Origin: Arthrobacter oryzae
GTDB taxonomy: Bacteria; Actinomycetota; Actinomycetes; Actinomycetales; Micrococcaceae
Assembly: GCF_030718995.1 (NCBI RefSeq)
Contig: NZ_CP132204.1
Coordinates: forward strand, 3,038,001 to 3,102,000
Direction: 5' to 3'
Length of the DNA: 64,000 nucleotides
Of this stretch, positions 51,996-63,297 are shown piece after piece. Made by a program: the position numbers and the translations under genes. The notes under the pieces were generated by a model, which saw only the letters and a list, made by a program, of their open reading frames with translations, searched no databases and was not told the DNA's origin. The number at the start of each line of letters is the position of its first letter. Within the stretch, counting starts at the first letter, position 1.

Positions 51996-52622
51996 CTAGC
52001 GGATGACGGCCAGAATAGTCTTGAGGGCATCCTCCGGCACGGTGCCAGGAATATTGCCGAGTGAGGCGTTGTAAATATGGCTGCCGGTGCAGACCTGGGC
52101 TTCGTGGACACCAGCTTGCCTCGTGGAGGTCCACGCGGACCATCCCCGTTCGCGGGCAAGGGCCTCGAGCGTTGTCACTCCGGGGGCCAGCCCGCCGTAG
52201 TTGCAGCTGGCAGCCATCAATGCCTGCATCTCACTGGCAACAGATAGATCGGTGACGGTCAGCACGGCAAAGGGAACAGCTTCGTCACCGGACTCAGAAT
52301 AGGCGCAGCCGCCCGAGGCCGGGGACACCGGGCGTCCGCCTTCGGGTTCATAGCGCGGCAGCCCCGGAAAGCGTGCCAAGTACACCGCTCCGGCCGCGCA
52401 GAAGTCCGGCACCGGCTGCCCCGAGGAAGGAAAGCCCGCCGGGGAATCGGACGGAGGGCCGGATGGTTCCGACGACGTGGAAGACGACGCGGAAACGGTG
52501 GCCGTAGCCTGCTGGGCAACTGGCTCGGTGCCGGGCTCAGCTGATCCCGCTCCAGGGGCGGCGCAACCCGGGGCCACCAGCGTCAAGACAGCAGCCAGAG
52601 TCAGCGTTACAGCCTGATTCAC
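51996..52622 (-). CDS. Secreted lipoprotein of unknown function
   Basis: 208 residues from a GTG with GGGGG upstream. The lipobox is LVAPGC (Cys20 probably lipidated). A Ser/Pro/Thr-rich linker (about 25-70) precedes a compact domain with four cysteines (PDFCAAG, SGGCAYS, ASCNYGG, AQVCTGS) that could form two disulfides, somewhat like DUF3558 sensors but not confidently one. It lies 92 nt after the FAD reductase of the nitrate operon on the same strand; co-transcription is possible. Confidence 0.75.
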   Translation of the reverse strand: MNQAVTLTLAAVLTLVAPGCAAPGAGSAEPGTEPVAQQATATVSASSSTSSEPSGPPSDSPAGFPSSGQPVPDFCAAGAVYLARFPGLPRYEPEGGRPVSPASGGCAYSESGDEAVPFAVLTVTDLSVASEMQALMAASCNYGGLAPGVTTLEALARERGWSAWTSTRQAGVHEAQVCTGSHIYNASLGNIPGTVPEDALKTILAVIR

Positions 52623-52714
52623 GGCACCCCCAACATCGATGTTGGTTCAGGCTAACAGGCGGGGATGCAGAAGTGGCAGGGGCCCCGGCGGGGGTCCTGC
52701 TTCTTCACGTCACG

Positions 52715-54313
52715 TCAGGCGGCTGCTGCCGCCTGGAAGTGTTTTTCGATGATGTCCTTGATGTCGGAGTGGCAGCCGCCGCACCCGGTGCCGGCGCGGG
52801 TGGCGCCGGAAACCTCGGCCACGGTGGAGCAGCCGTCAACAACGGCGTCCTGGATTTTGGTGCCGCTGACTCCGGCGCAGCGGCACACGGTGCGCGCCGG
52901 GTCACTGTTGCCCGCGGCAGCCAGCTGGTCCGGCCCGTCCAGTCGGAGCAGCAGCGACCGGTCCGCCGGAAGCTCGTCACCGCGCTCAAACAGGGACACC
53001 AGTTCCGCCGCGGTGCGCTGCATTCCCACGGCCACGAGGCCTTCCAGGACTCCGCCGCGCGTGGTCATCTTGACGTAGCGGCCGTGTTCGGGGTCCGACC
53101 ACTGCGCAATCTGGAGGCGCGGGCGGCCGTTCACGGCACCGGCCGTCAGGACTTCGTCGTCCCACGGTTCCGCGGCGTTATCGCCGGCCACGGCCATGTT
53201 CAGGCCGCGGGCCTTGAGGACAATGACGCCCGGCTTTTCCATCGGCAGCTCCGGCAGCGAATTGGCAACGGCAGCCGAACCGGCCTCGCTGCCTTCACCG
53301 GACCCGTTCGCGAATCCCTCCGCCAGCAGCATCAGGTACTCGGCGAGCCACTCCGCCTGGCGCCAGCCCGGGCCCACCAGGCCGGACGGGCCGGGGGCGG
53401 TGCGGCACTCACTGCAGGACGGATCCGGGCAGCGGACCTCGGCGCAGTCGCCGATCGCGAAAATGTGGGGCTCGTGGTGTGCCCGCAGCTTGTGGTCCAC
53501 CAGGATGCCCGTGGCCGTGGAGAGTCCGCAGCCCTCGGCCAGCTCCACGCGCGGACGGACACCGCAGGACAGGACCAGCAGGTCGCCGTCGATCGCTGAA
53601 CCGTCATCGAGCAGCAAGGCGGAGAAGCCGCCGTCGGGAGCGTTGTGTTCGAGTCCGGTGGAGCGCGCATTGCCGGCCATCCGCACGCCGCAGTTCCGCA
53701 GGCTGGCAGCCAGCACGGCTCCGCCGCCGCGGTCGATGTTCCGGCCCAGCGGGTGCGGACCGTTGTGGACCACGGTCACCGTAGCGCCCTCCTCGGCGGC
53801 GGCCAGGGCCGTCTCGAGTCCCAGGACGCCGCCGCCCAGCACCACCACGCGCTTGCCGCCGGCAACAGCCTGGCGGAGCACCTCGGCGTCGCGCAGGTCG
53901 CGCAGCGCGGTCACGCCGGCGGGCAGCACCGGGTGGGCGGGGTCCGGGTTGAGGCCGGTGAGGTTGGGGATCACCGGGCGTGAACCCGTGGCGAACACCA
54001 GCCGGTCGTAGTGCGGGGTGCTGCCGTCGGTGAGGATCACCTGCTGGCGGGCGCGGTCCACCCGGCGGACGCGGACCCCGAGCCGGACATCCACGCCGTC
54101 GGCGATCAGCGCGGCGGCGTCGGAGAGCGCCAGGGCCCCGGCAGTCGTGCGGCCGACGCCGAGGTCGGCCACCAGCACGCGGTTGTACGCGGCCTCTGCC
54201 TCCTCGCCGATCACTGTCAGGCGGGCGAGCCCGCTGCGCACGGCAGGCAGCAGCTCGTCGATCAGCCGTGCGGCAACCGGACCAAAGCCAACAATTACAA
54301 TCTGCTCACTCAT
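52715..54313 (-). CDS. FAD-dependent nitrate/nitrite reductase electron-transfer subunit (NirB-like N-terminal half)
   Basis: 532 residues from the ATG at 54313, overlapping the nitrate reductase stop by 4 nt. Reductase fold with FAD motif VIVGFGPVAARLIDEL, NAD motif VVVLGGGVLGLE and FAD-closing IFAIGDCAEV, then an extra Cys cluster (CPDPSCSEC) and a C-terminal BFD-like [2Fe-2S] domain (CRCAGVSGTK...GTGCGGCH). It resembles NirB without the siroheme domain and probably passes NAD(P)H electrons to the nitrate reductase. Confidence 0.87.
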   Translation of the reverse strand: MSEQIVIVGFGPVAARLIDELLPAVRSGLARLTVIGEEAEAAYNRVLVADLGVGRTTAGALALSDAAALIADGVDVRLGVRVRRVDRARQQVILTDGSTPHYDRLVFATGSRPVIPNLTGLNPDPAHPVLPAGVTALRDLRDAEVLRQAVAGGKRVVVLGGGVLGLETALAAAEEGATVTVVHNGPHPLGRNIDRGGGAVLAASLRNCGVRMAGNARSTGLEHNAPDGGFSALLLDDGSAIDGDLLVLSCGVRPRVELAEGCGLSTATGILVDHKLRAHHEPHIFAIGDCAEVRCPDPSCSECRTAPGPSGLVGPGWRQAEWLAEYLMLLAEGFANGSGEGSEAGSAAVANSLPELPMEKPGVIVLKARGLNMAVAGDNAAEPWDDEVLTAGAVNGRPRLQIAQWSDPEHGRYVKMTTRGGVLEGLVAVGMQRTAAELVSLFERGDELPADRSLLLRLDGPDQLAAAGNSDPARTVCRCAGVSGTKIQDAVVDGCSTVAEVSGATRAGTGCGGCHSDIKDIIEKHFQAAAAA

Positions 54314-56541
54314 GAGGCCTCCGATGTCTGAAGAACGCTGTGCTGTAGTCCGTTTGCGGCCGCCCGGACCCACACTTTATTGAATTTGAACTCGGGCATC
54401 CCGGAGATGGGATCGGTGGCGGCTTCCGTCAGGCGGTTGGCGCTCTCGAGCTCCGGGAAGTGGAACGGCAGGAAGACCGTCTCGGGCCGGATCGCCGTGC
54501 TGAGTTCGGCGCGGCAGAGCACCTCGCCGCGCTCGTTGGCCACGGACACGAACGAGCCGTCCGTGATCCCCATTGACGCCGCGGCCGCAGGGTGGATCTG
54601 CATTTTTGCCTCCGGCTGGGACTCCAGCAGCTCGGACACCCGGCGGGTCTGCGACCCGGACTGGTAGTGCTCCAGCAGGCGGCCGGTGATGAGCGTCATG
54701 GTTTTAGCGTCCGCGGCTGCGCTATCCCTGCCGGGGTTTGCAACGGGCGCACGACGGCGGCGGGGTGCCACCGGGGTCATGACTGCCTTGCGGTCGGCGT
54801 GGGCAAAGCCGTCCAGGAACAGCCGCGGGGTGCCCGTGCTGCCGGCGGGGTAGGGCCAGTAGGCGGCCTCACCGCGGTCCAGCATGGCGTAGTCGATGCC
54901 CGAGTAGTCGGCGAGGCCGCCGGCAGAGGCCAGGCGCAGTTCCTCGAAGACCGTCTCGGGATCCTCGCTGTACGTGGACGGGGCGTCGAGCGCTTCGGCG
55001 ATCCGGGCCATGATCCAGAGTTCACTGCGGGCCCCGGCCGGCGGCTGCAGGGCACGGCGGCGGCGCAGGACGCGACCCTCGAGGTTGGTCAGGGTGCCTT
55101 CCTCCTCAGCCCATTGGAGGACCGGCAGGATCAGGTCGGCTTCGGCGGCTGTCTCGGAGACGAAGAAGTCGCAGACCACCAGGAAGTCCAGGCTGCGCAG
55201 GCCCGCAATGACCGCGTTGGCGTCGGGGGAGGCCACGGCGATGTTGGAGGCGTGCACGAAGAGGCAGTGGACGCCGCCTGGCTGTCCCAGCGATTTCAGG
55301 AGCTGGACCGCGGGGAGGCCGGGGCCGGGTATCAGCGTTTCCGGCACGCCCCACACCTTGGCCACATGCGCGCGGGCGGCGGGGTCCGTGATCTTGCGGT
55401 AGCCGGGGAGTTGATCGGCTTTCTGGCCGTGCTCCCGGCCGCCCTGGCCGTTGCCCTGTCCGGTGAGGGTGCCGTAGCCGCTGCGGGCGGAACCTGGCAG
55501 GCCCAGCAGCAGGCTGAGGTTGATGGCAGCGGTGGCGGTGTCCGTTCCGTCCACGTGCTGCTCCACGCCGCGGCCGGTCAGGATGTAGCTTCCGCCCTGG
55601 GTGGCGCCGTGGGCAAGCCTGCGGGCCGTCTCGCGGATCAGGTCCGCCGGAACTCCGGTCAGGGACTGGACGCGCTCGGGCCAGAACGCGTTGACGCTGC
55701 GGACCAGGGCTTCGAAGCCGCTGGTGCGCGCCTGGATGAAGCCGGTGTCCGCCAGACCTTCGTGGATCACCACGTGGGAGAGACCCAGGAGGAGTGTGAG
55801 GTCGGTGCCTGGCAGGGGCTGGAGGTGGAGGCCGCCGCCGTCGGACGTAAACGCAGCCGTGGCGGAACGGCGGGGGTCCACCACAATCAGGCCGCCGGCG
55901 TCGCGGGCTCCCTGGAGGTGCTGCACGAAGGGCGGCATGGTCTCGGCCACGTTGGAGCCGAGCATCAGGATGGTACTGGCGCCGTCGAGGTCTTCCAGCG
56001 GGAACGGCAGGCCGCGGTCGACGCCGAAGGCCCGCATGCCGGCGGCGGCTGCGGAGGACATACAGAACCGGCCGTTGTAGTCGATCCGGGAGGTGCCCAG
56101 GGCCAGGCGGGCGAACTTGCCCAGCATGTAGGCCTTCTCGTTCGTCAGGCCGCCGCCGCCGAAAACGCCGACGGCGTCCGCACCGTAACGGGCGCGGGTG
56201 TCCTTCACGGCTGCGGTGATGAGCTTCAGGGCGTCATCCCAGCTGACGGGGCGGTGGACGCCGTCGGAGCCTTTGAGCATGGGCTCGGTGACGCGTCCGG
56301 GGTGGTTCAGCAGCGACGCGGACGTCCAGCCCTTGCGGCAGAGTCCTCCGCGGTTGGTGGGGAAGTCCCGTCCGGAGACTTCCAGGACCGGCGCAGCCGC
56401 TGCCGTCACGTTCGGAGCCGGGGGAGCCGGCACGGGGTCTGACCCCGGCTGGAGAGCCGGGGTCAGAGCCGCTGGGGACTTCAGCGTCATGGCGCACTGC
56501 AGGGCGCAGTAAGGGCAGTGCGTGTCGGCGCTTGTGGTCAT
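54310..56541 (-). CDS. nasA: Assimilatory nitrate reductase catalytic subunit (molybdopterin oxidoreductase)
   Basis: 743 residues from the ATG at 56541. [4Fe-4S] ligands CPYCALQC and GGLCRKGW are near the N-terminus, separated by an unusual Pro/Ala-rich insert of about 40 residues. The Mo-bisMGD domains follow (YNGRFCMSSAAAAG, where the Cys may ligate Mo; DPRRSATA; GRGVEQH; GQGNGQGGREHG). The C-terminal molybdopterin-dinucleotide-binding domain is present (TLITGRLLEHYQSGSQTRR). Reduces nitrate to nitrite in the cytoplasm. One nt after narK and overlapping the FAD reductase. Confidence 0.94.
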   Translation of the reverse strand: MTTSADTHCPYCALQCAMTLKSPAALTPALQPGSDPVPAPPAPNVTAAAAPVLEVSGRDFPTNRGGLCRKGWTSASLLNHPGRVTEPMLKGSDGVHRPVSWDDALKLITAAVKDTRARYGADAVGVFGGGGLTNEKAYMLGKFARLALGTSRIDYNGRFCMSSAAAAGMRAFGVDRGLPFPLEDLDGASTILMLGSNVAETMPPFVQHLQGARDAGGLIVVDPRRSATAAFTSDGGGLHLQPLPGTDLTLLLGLSHVVIHEGLADTGFIQARTSGFEALVRSVNAFWPERVQSLTGVPADLIRETARRLAHGATQGGSYILTGRGVEQHVDGTDTATAAINLSLLLGLPGSARSGYGTLTGQGNGQGGREHGQKADQLPGYRKITDPAARAHVAKVWGVPETLIPGPGLPAVQLLKSLGQPGGVHCLFVHASNIAVASPDANAVIAGLRSLDFLVVCDFFVSETAAEADLILPVLQWAEEEGTLTNLEGRVLRRRRALQPPAGARSELWIMARIAEALDAPSTYSEDPETVFEELRLASAGGLADYSGIDYAMLDRGEAAYWPYPAGSTGTPRLFLDGFAHADRKAVMTPVAPRRRRAPVANPGRDSAAADAKTMTLITGRLLEHYQSGSQTRRVSELLESQPEAKMQIHPAAAASMGITDGSFVSVANERGEVLCRAELSTAIRPETVFLPFHFPELESANRLTEAATDPISGMPEFKFNKVWVRAAANGLQHSVLQTSEAS

Positions 56542-56542
56542 G

Positions 56543-57955
56543 TTAGACGTGTCCCATCGCATTTCGGTTGGCGTTGCGGATGTAGCAGGCCCAGCAGACC
56601 ACGAGCATCAGGACGTAGGCCCCGACGAAGCCGTAGAAAGCGGGGGTGTATGAACCGCTGGCCGTGTTGGAGGCGTTCAGCACCTGCGGGATAACAAACC
56701 CGCCGTAGGCGCCGATTGCCGAGATCAGGCCCAGGGCCGAGGAAGCCAGGCGCTGGGTTGCCACCGAGCTGGCACCGTTGCGGGCTGCCCGGCTGTTGGT
56801 GGCGAAGATGATGGGGATCATCCGGTAGGTGGCGCCGTTTCCGAAGCCGCTGGCGGTGAAGAGCATCAGGAAGAGGACCAGGAAGAGCCAGAAATTCTTC
56901 AGCGGCAGGGTCCAGATCATGGTGAGCGTGATGACCGCCATGGAGGCGAAGGCTGCGACTGTCATGCGGGCGCCGCCCATCCGGTCCGCCATGCGTCCGC
57001 CGTAGGGGCGGGCCAGCGAACCCACCAGCGGGCCGAGGAAGGCGAGGGACAGTGCCACGGTGCCTACTCCGATGGAGGAGAAAGCGGGGAAGTAGTCCTT
57101 GATGAGCTTGGGGAACACACCGGCGAAGCCGATGAACGAACCGAAGGTGCCGATGTACAGCAGCGCCATGATCCACAGGTGCGGTTCCTTCAGCGCAGCC
57201 ACCGAGCCGGCCACGTCACCCTTGGCGCTGGTCAGGTTGTCCATGTACTTCCAGGCGCCGAATGCGGCGACGAGGATGAGCGGGACCCACATCCATCCGG
57301 CCATGGGCAGGTTGACGCTGCCTGCGGCCAGGAGCGTGATGGCGATGGGGACGGCAAGCTGTGCGACAGCGGCACCGAGGTTACCGCCGGCGGCGTTCAG
57401 GCCGAGGGCCCAGCCCTTTTCGCGGGCAGGGTAGAAGAACGTGATGTTGGCCATCGAACTCGCGAAGTTGCCGCCGCCGAAGCCGGCCAGGGCTGCCACG
57501 AGGAGCATGACGCCGAACGGAGTTTCAGGGTTGGAGACGCACAGGGCGAGTCCAATGGAAGGAATGAGCAGCAGCAGGGCCGAGACGATGGTCCAGTTGC
57601 GGCCCCCGAACCTCGGGACCATGAACGTGTAGGGGATGCGGAGGGTGGCACCCACCAGGCTGGGCATGGAGATCAGCCAGAAGATTTCGGACGTGGTGAA
57701 CGTGAAGCCTGCCGCGGGGAGCTGGACCACCACGATGGACCAGAGCTGCCAGACGACAAAGCCGAGGAATTCGGCGAAGATGGACCAGTTCAGGTTGCGC
57801 CGGGCGATCGAGCGGCCCTGGGTCTCCCACTGCTCCTTGTTCTCGGCATCCCAGTTGGCGATCCAGCGGCCGGGGCGGACTTCAAGGGCGGGGGCGTGAA
57901 CGGTGCGGGTAGTGCCGGGCTGTGCGCCGGCCTCTGCCGTGCGGTCAACAGTCAC
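56543..57955 (-). CDS. narK: NarK-type nitrate/nitrite transporter (MFS)
   Basis: 470 residues from a GTG with a strong AAGGAGGT 5 nt upstream. Twelve hydrophobic segments; the nitrate signature is seen in GFGGGNFASSMANITFFYPAREKGWALGLNAAGGNLG and the second in GNGATYRMIPIIFATNSRAA (quoted here in part as GFGGGNF and FGNGATYRM). First gene of narK-nasA-FAD reductase. The upstream region has only a weak GlnR-like pattern. Confidence 0.94.
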   Translation of the reverse strand: MTVDRTAEAGAQPGTTRTVHAPALEVRPGRWIANWDAENKEQWETQGRSIARRNLNWSIFAEFLGFVVWQLWSIVVVQLPAAGFTFTTSEIFWLISMPSLVGATLRIPYTFMVPRFGGRNWTIVSALLLLIPSIGLALCVSNPETPFGVMLLVAALAGFGGGNFASSMANITFFYPAREKGWALGLNAAGGNLGAAVAQLAVPIAITLLAAGSVNLPMAGWMWVPLILVAAFGAWKYMDNLTSAKGDVAGSVAALKEPHLWIMALLYIGTFGSFIGFAGVFPKLIKDYFPAFSSIGVGTVALSLAFLGPLVGSLARPYGGRMADRMGGARMTVAAFASMAVITLTMIWTLPLKNFWLFLVLFLMLFTASGFGNGATYRMIPIIFATNSRAARNGASSVATQRLASSALGLISAIGAYGGFVIPQVLNASNTASGSYTPAFYGFVGAYVLMLVVCWACYIRNANRNAMGHV

Positions 57956-58224
57956 GGTGTACCTCCTTCGGGGGTTTGTTGTCCTTCCAAGGTAGGGAGC
58001 GCGCGTTTCGTGAAGCGTCGCCGTTTGTTAACGTGCTGTGAAGTTTGCCTATCGGGGCTTTTGTGACGGTGTGAGGCGCAGTTAGTGAGACAAATCAAAA
58101 AGTCCGCATAGTGGACCCTTTGTCCAGTCGTTGGACGGCGGGAACTATTATTGAGAGATACGTATCCCTTAGCCGGGCAGTCTTTTTGGGGCGCCCGCCC
58201 GGTTTCTCACGAAAGCGTTACTAC

Positions 58225-59637
58225 ATGTCATCCACTGCAACCTCACCGCAGCCGGGGTCAGCCAAACAGGTTAACTCGCGCGGGCGCGTGATCGTCGCCA
58301 GCCTCGTCGGTACCACCGTTGAGTTCTACGACTTCTACGTCTACGCCACTGCCGCTGTACTCGTATTCCCCAAGCTGTTCTTCCCGGGACAGAACGAGAC
58401 CACCCAGCTGCTGAGCTCCTTCGCCGTGTTCGGCGTCGCCTTCATCGCCCGCCCGCTCGGCTCGATTGTCTTCGGCCACTTCGGCGACAAATTCGGCCGC
58501 AAGGGCACCCTGGTGGCTTCGCTGCTGACCATGGGCATCGCCACGTTCCTGATCGGCTGCCTCCCCACGGCACTGGTTCCGGGTTGGGGCTTCTGGGCTC
58601 CGGCCCTGCTGGTGGTCATGCGTTTCGCCCAGGGCCTGGCCCTCGGCGGGGAATGGAGCGGCGCAGCCCTCCTGGCCACCGAGAACGCCCCTGCCAACAA
58701 GCGCGCCATCTACGGCACGTTCCCGCAGCTGGGTGCGCCCATCGGCTTCATCATTGCCAACGTCATCTTCCTGGTAGCCAGCTACACGCTGTCGCCGCAG
58801 GCATTCGAAGCGTGGGGCTGGCGGGTTCCGTTCCTGCTCAGCGCCGTCATGGTGATCATTGGTCTCTACGTCCGCCTCAAGCTCATTGAAACGCCGGCCT
58901 TCACCAAGGTGCTGGAAAGCAACGAGGTTGCCAAGCTCCCGCTGGCCCGCGTCTTCAAGACCAGCTGGCGCCCGCTCATCCTGGGCACGTTCATCATGCT
59001 GGCCACGTACGTGCTCTTCTACCTGATGACCACGTTCACGCTGACCTACGGCACGCGTCCGGCGACGCTGGACGCCGCCAAGGCGGCTGCCGAAAAGGCC
59101 GGGAAGCCCATGACCGAGGCCGCAGCTGCCGCGTTCGTCCCCGGCCTGGGCTACACGCGCAACGACTTCCTGTGGATGCTGATTGCCGGCGTCGTATTCT
59201 TCGGCATCTTCACCCTGGTCTCCGGACCGCTGGCGGAGAAGTACGGCCGCCGCAAGATGCTGCTTGCCGTGACCGGCGGAATCTTCGTCTTCGGCCTGCT
59301 GTTCGTCCCGCTGTTCAGCGGCGGCTTTGTGGGCACCATGGGCCTGCTGATCCTCGGCTTCTCCCTGATGGGGCTTACGTTCGGCCCCATGGGTGCCCTG
59401 CTGCCGGAACTGTTCCCCACGAACGTCCGGTACACCGGCTCCGCCGTCAGCTACAACGTCTCCAGCATCCTGGGCGCAGCGGTGGCGCCGTTTATCGCCG
59501 TCGCGCTCTGGGAACTGGCTGACGGCAGCCCCGTCCTGGTGGGTATCTACCTGACGTCCATGGCGGTGCTGACCCTCATTGCGCTCTTCATGAGCAAGGA
59601 AACCCGCGATCTGGACTACGAGAACAACGTAGCCTGA
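58225..59637 (+). CDS. MHS-family MFS transporter (metabolite:H+ symporter)
   Basis: 470 residues from the ATG at 58225. MHS motifs: GTTVEFYDFYVYATAA in helix 1, GHFGDKFGRKGTL in the loop 2-3, RFAQGLALGGEWSGAALL, and RYTGSAVSYN near helix 11. Relatives carry organic acids, betaine or shikimate; the substrate cannot be told. A palindrome GATACGTATC (58157-58166) lies about 60 nt upstream of the start and could be an operator. Divergent from narK. Confidence 0.9.
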   Translation: MSSTATSPQPGSAKQVNSRGRVIVASLVGTTVEFYDFYVYATAAVLVFPKLFFPGQNETTQLLSSFAVFGVAFIARPLGSIVFGHFGDKFGRKGTLVASLLTMGIATFLIGCLPTALVPGWGFWAPALLVVMRFAQGLALGGEWSGAALLATENAPANKRAIYGTFPQLGAPIGFIIANVIFLVASYTLSPQAFEAWGWRVPFLLSAVMVIIGLYVRLKLIETPAFTKVLESNEVAKLPLARVFKTSWRPLILGTFIMLATYVLFYLMTTFTLTYGTRPATLDAAKAAAEKAGKPMTEAAAAAFVPGLGYTRNDFLWMLIAGVVFFGIFTLVSGPLAEKYGRRKMLLAVTGGIFVFGLLFVPLFSGGFVGTMGLLILGFSLMGLTFGPMGALLPELFPTNVRYTGSAVSYNVSSILGAAVAPFIAVALWELADGSPVLVGIYLTSMAVLTLIALFMSKETRDLDYENNVA

Positions 59638-59654
59638 CCGCGTTCCGCCCGCGT

Positions 59655-59695
59655 AAAGATGCCCGGCACCCCTTGACGGGGTGCAGGGCATCTTT
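59655..59695. terminator. Bidirectional intrinsic terminator
   Basis: AAAGATGCCCGGCACCCC and GGGGTGCAGGGCATCTTT form a long stem with one mismatch and a 5-nt loop, flanked by A/T on both sides, between the transporter and the amidotransferase. Confidence 0.88.
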
Positions 59696-59707
59696 CATTT
59701 CCCGCCC

Positions 59708-60439
59708 CTACCGCGCGTAGCGCTGCACGAAGTTGCCGAGGATCTTCATCGGTTCCGTGGCGGTGAACTGCCGGGCGTTCTCCATGAGTGTTTCGGCCGA
59801 TTCCGGCGGGAAGTAGCCGGCGTGGCGGTAGATATCGATCCTGGTGATCAGCCCGTCCGCGTCGAGTTCGGGGTGGAACTGCGTGGCGTACAGGTTGGCC
59901 TTGATCCGGAACATGTGCACCGGGCAGGCCGCCGAGCTGGCCAGCAGCACCGCGTGGGAAGGGAGGACGGTGCAGGCTTCCTTGTGTCCCGTGAAGGCCG
60001 TGAAGCTTTCCGGCAGGCCCCGAAGGAGGGGGTCCTGCAAGCCGTCCGCCGTCAGCTTGATGGTGGTCCCGCCCAGCCCCTCACCGTAGGTCCTGTCGAT
60101 GACGGCGCCCTGGTGCAGGCCCAGCGTGCCCACCCCGTAGCAGGCCCCAAGGAACGGGAAATCCGCCGGCACAATGCGGTCCAGCAGCAGGCGGAGCTCA
60201 TGCTCCACACGGTGCTGGGCCGGGCTCTTCTGGTCTGCCGGGTCGCTCGAGGTGAACGGGCTGCCGCCAACAATCACTCCGGAGTAGTCGGAGAGGTCCA
60301 GCTCCGGCAGGGGGCCGGCTTCCATCCGGATGCGCCGCAACTGCGCTGGCTTGAGTCCGCCAAAGCGCAGGTAGGCTTCGTATTCCTCTTCGGCGGCCTT
60401 GTCCTCGGCGCGCGACGCAAGCAGTAGAAATGGCTTCAC
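59708..60439 (-). CDS. Class I glutamine amidotransferase domain protein
   Basis: 243 residues from the GTG at 60439; a GTG at 60454 would add five residues but begins inside a strong hairpin. The triad is Cys in LGACYGVG, His in TQFHPELD and the following Glu. No synthetase domain is attached, so it may be a GMP-synthase-like amidotransferase subunit or a gamma-glutamyl hydrolase-like enzyme. Starts just after accA3 on the same strand, with a hairpin between. Confidence 0.82.
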   Translation of the reverse strand: MKPFLLLASRAEDKAAEEEYEAYLRFGGLKPAQLRRIRMEAGPLPELDLSDYSGVIVGGSPFTSSDPADQKSPAQHRVEHELRLLLDRIVPADFPFLGACYGVGTLGLHQGAVIDRTYGEGLGGTTIKLTADGLQDPLLRGLPESFTAFTGHKEACTVLPSHAVLLASSAACPVHMFRIKANLYATQFHPELDADGLITRIDIYRHAGYFPPESAETLMENARQFTATEPMKILGNFVQRYAR

Positions 60440-60455
60440 ACGCTTAGTCTGCACG

Positions 60456-60495
60456 GAGCCGCCCCCGGGCGCTATGGGCGCGCCGGGGGCGGCTC
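60456..60495 (-). terminator. Perfect 13-bp hairpin between accA3 and the amidotransferase
   Basis: GAGCCGCCCCCGG (60456-60468) pairs with CCGGGGGCGGCTC (60483-60495). It lies 35 nt after the accA3 stop and just before the amidotransferase start, so it may reduce read-through. No T-run is visible. Confidence 0.55.
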
Positions 60496-60530
60496 GGAAT
60501 GCAGTATGGAGGGAAGCCGGCCCGTTGGGG

Positions 60531-62384
<1,854 letters not shown>

Positions 62385-62473
62385 GGCGTCTCCTTCTTTC
62401 CTTCAGGGAGCCTAGCGCGATTTTGAGGGTTCCGCCGATATTACTTGCGGATTCCGCGGGTAAAGCTCCTAAC

Positions 62474-62494
62474 CTTTGTAGGGAAGCTACAAAG
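62474..62494 (-). promoter_or_regulatory. Operator-like palindrome upstream of accA3
   Basis: CTTTGTAG (62474-62481) and CTACAAAG (62487-62494) form a perfect 8-bp inverted repeat with a 5-nt spacer in the 124-nt maf-accA3 gap, about 90 nt upstream of the TTG start. No T-run follows in either direction, so an operator is likelier than a terminator. Confidence 0.45.
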
Positions 62495-62508
62495 AGGTGC
62501 GAATTGGC

Positions 62509-63198
62509 TCACTCAGCGCGGACTTCTGCGGGGTCAATGGCGCCTCCGGTCCACAGCTCGGTGATGCCCACCTGCGCCTGGGCGAGCAGCCCGCGCAGGG
62601 TTGAAATGGAGAGCCCGACGACGGTGTGCGGGTCGCCGTCGACCTTCCTGATGAAGGCCCCGCCGTAGCCGTCGATCGTGAACGAACCGGCGCACTGGAG
62701 GGGCTCGCCGGTGGCGATGTAGGCATCGATTTCGTCCCCGCTCATCTCCATGAAATGGACCTCGGCAGAGGTCACGGAACCAAGCGTGGCGCCGGAGCCA
62801 GCGGCAGGGCCGGCGCTGTTCTCCGACTCGTCGGGGTCGGTGTCGCGGCAGTCCACCAGCCAGTGGCCCGTGTGCAGCACGCCCATGCCGCCGCTCATGC
62901 GCAGCATCCGCTCCTTGGCGACGTCGGCCGTGTAAGGCTTGCCGTGCGCCTCGCCGTCGAACTCGAAGACTGAATCGCAGCCGAGCACCAAGGCGCCCTC
63001 CGCTTCGGGCAGCGAGGCGACCGCCTCCGCCTTGGCACGCGCCAGCAGCAGGGCGGTGTCGTGCGGGTCCGTCACGCCGTAGCGGGACTGGACCGCGTCT
63101 TCATCCACATCGGAGACCAGGATCTCGTGCCGGATGCCGGCGTGGCTCAGAAGTTTGGTGCGGGCAGGGGACTGGGAAGCAAGAATCAGGCGGGTCAC
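62509..63198 (-). CDS. maf: Maf-family nucleoside-triphosphate pyrophosphatase
   Basis: 229 residues. The Maf motif [14 protein letters not shown] is at the start, VSDVDEDAV supplies an Asp/Glu set, and [11 protein letters not shown] is the conserved Asp region. [17 protein letters not shown] and the [25 protein letters not shown] end motif are typical (shown in part). Removes non-canonical nucleoside triphosphates. An insert of about 20 residues ([14 protein letters not shown]) is seen after the CR region. 124 nt before accA3. Confidence 0.93.
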   Translation of the reverse strand: MTRLILASQSPARTKLLSHAGIRHEILVSDVDEDAVQSRYGVTDPHDTALLLARAKAEAVASLPEAEGALVLGCDSVFEFDGEAHGKPYTADVAKERMLRMSGGMGVLHTGHWLVDCRDTDPDESENSAGPAAGSGATLGSVTSAEVHFMEMSGDEIDAYIATGEPLQCAGSFTIDGYGGAFIRKVDGDPHTVVGLSISTLRGLLAQAQVGITELWTGGAIDPAEVRAE

Positions 63199-63297
63199 CG
63201 GTCCAGCCTAATTCCCGCGGGCTTGATTGTCGCTCGGCCTGATCGCTTGGGCTTATCGCTCGGCTTTATTGTCGGAGGTCGGCGGGATAGTTGGTTC

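Noticed and set aside
58006..58043. GlnR-like pattern upstream of narK (GTTTC at 58006, GTTAA at 58028, GTGAA at 58039)
   Set aside because: The half-sites are not all in the same phase and the 11-bp step at 58017 is CGTCG. It is too weak next to the clear nirB/nirD site.
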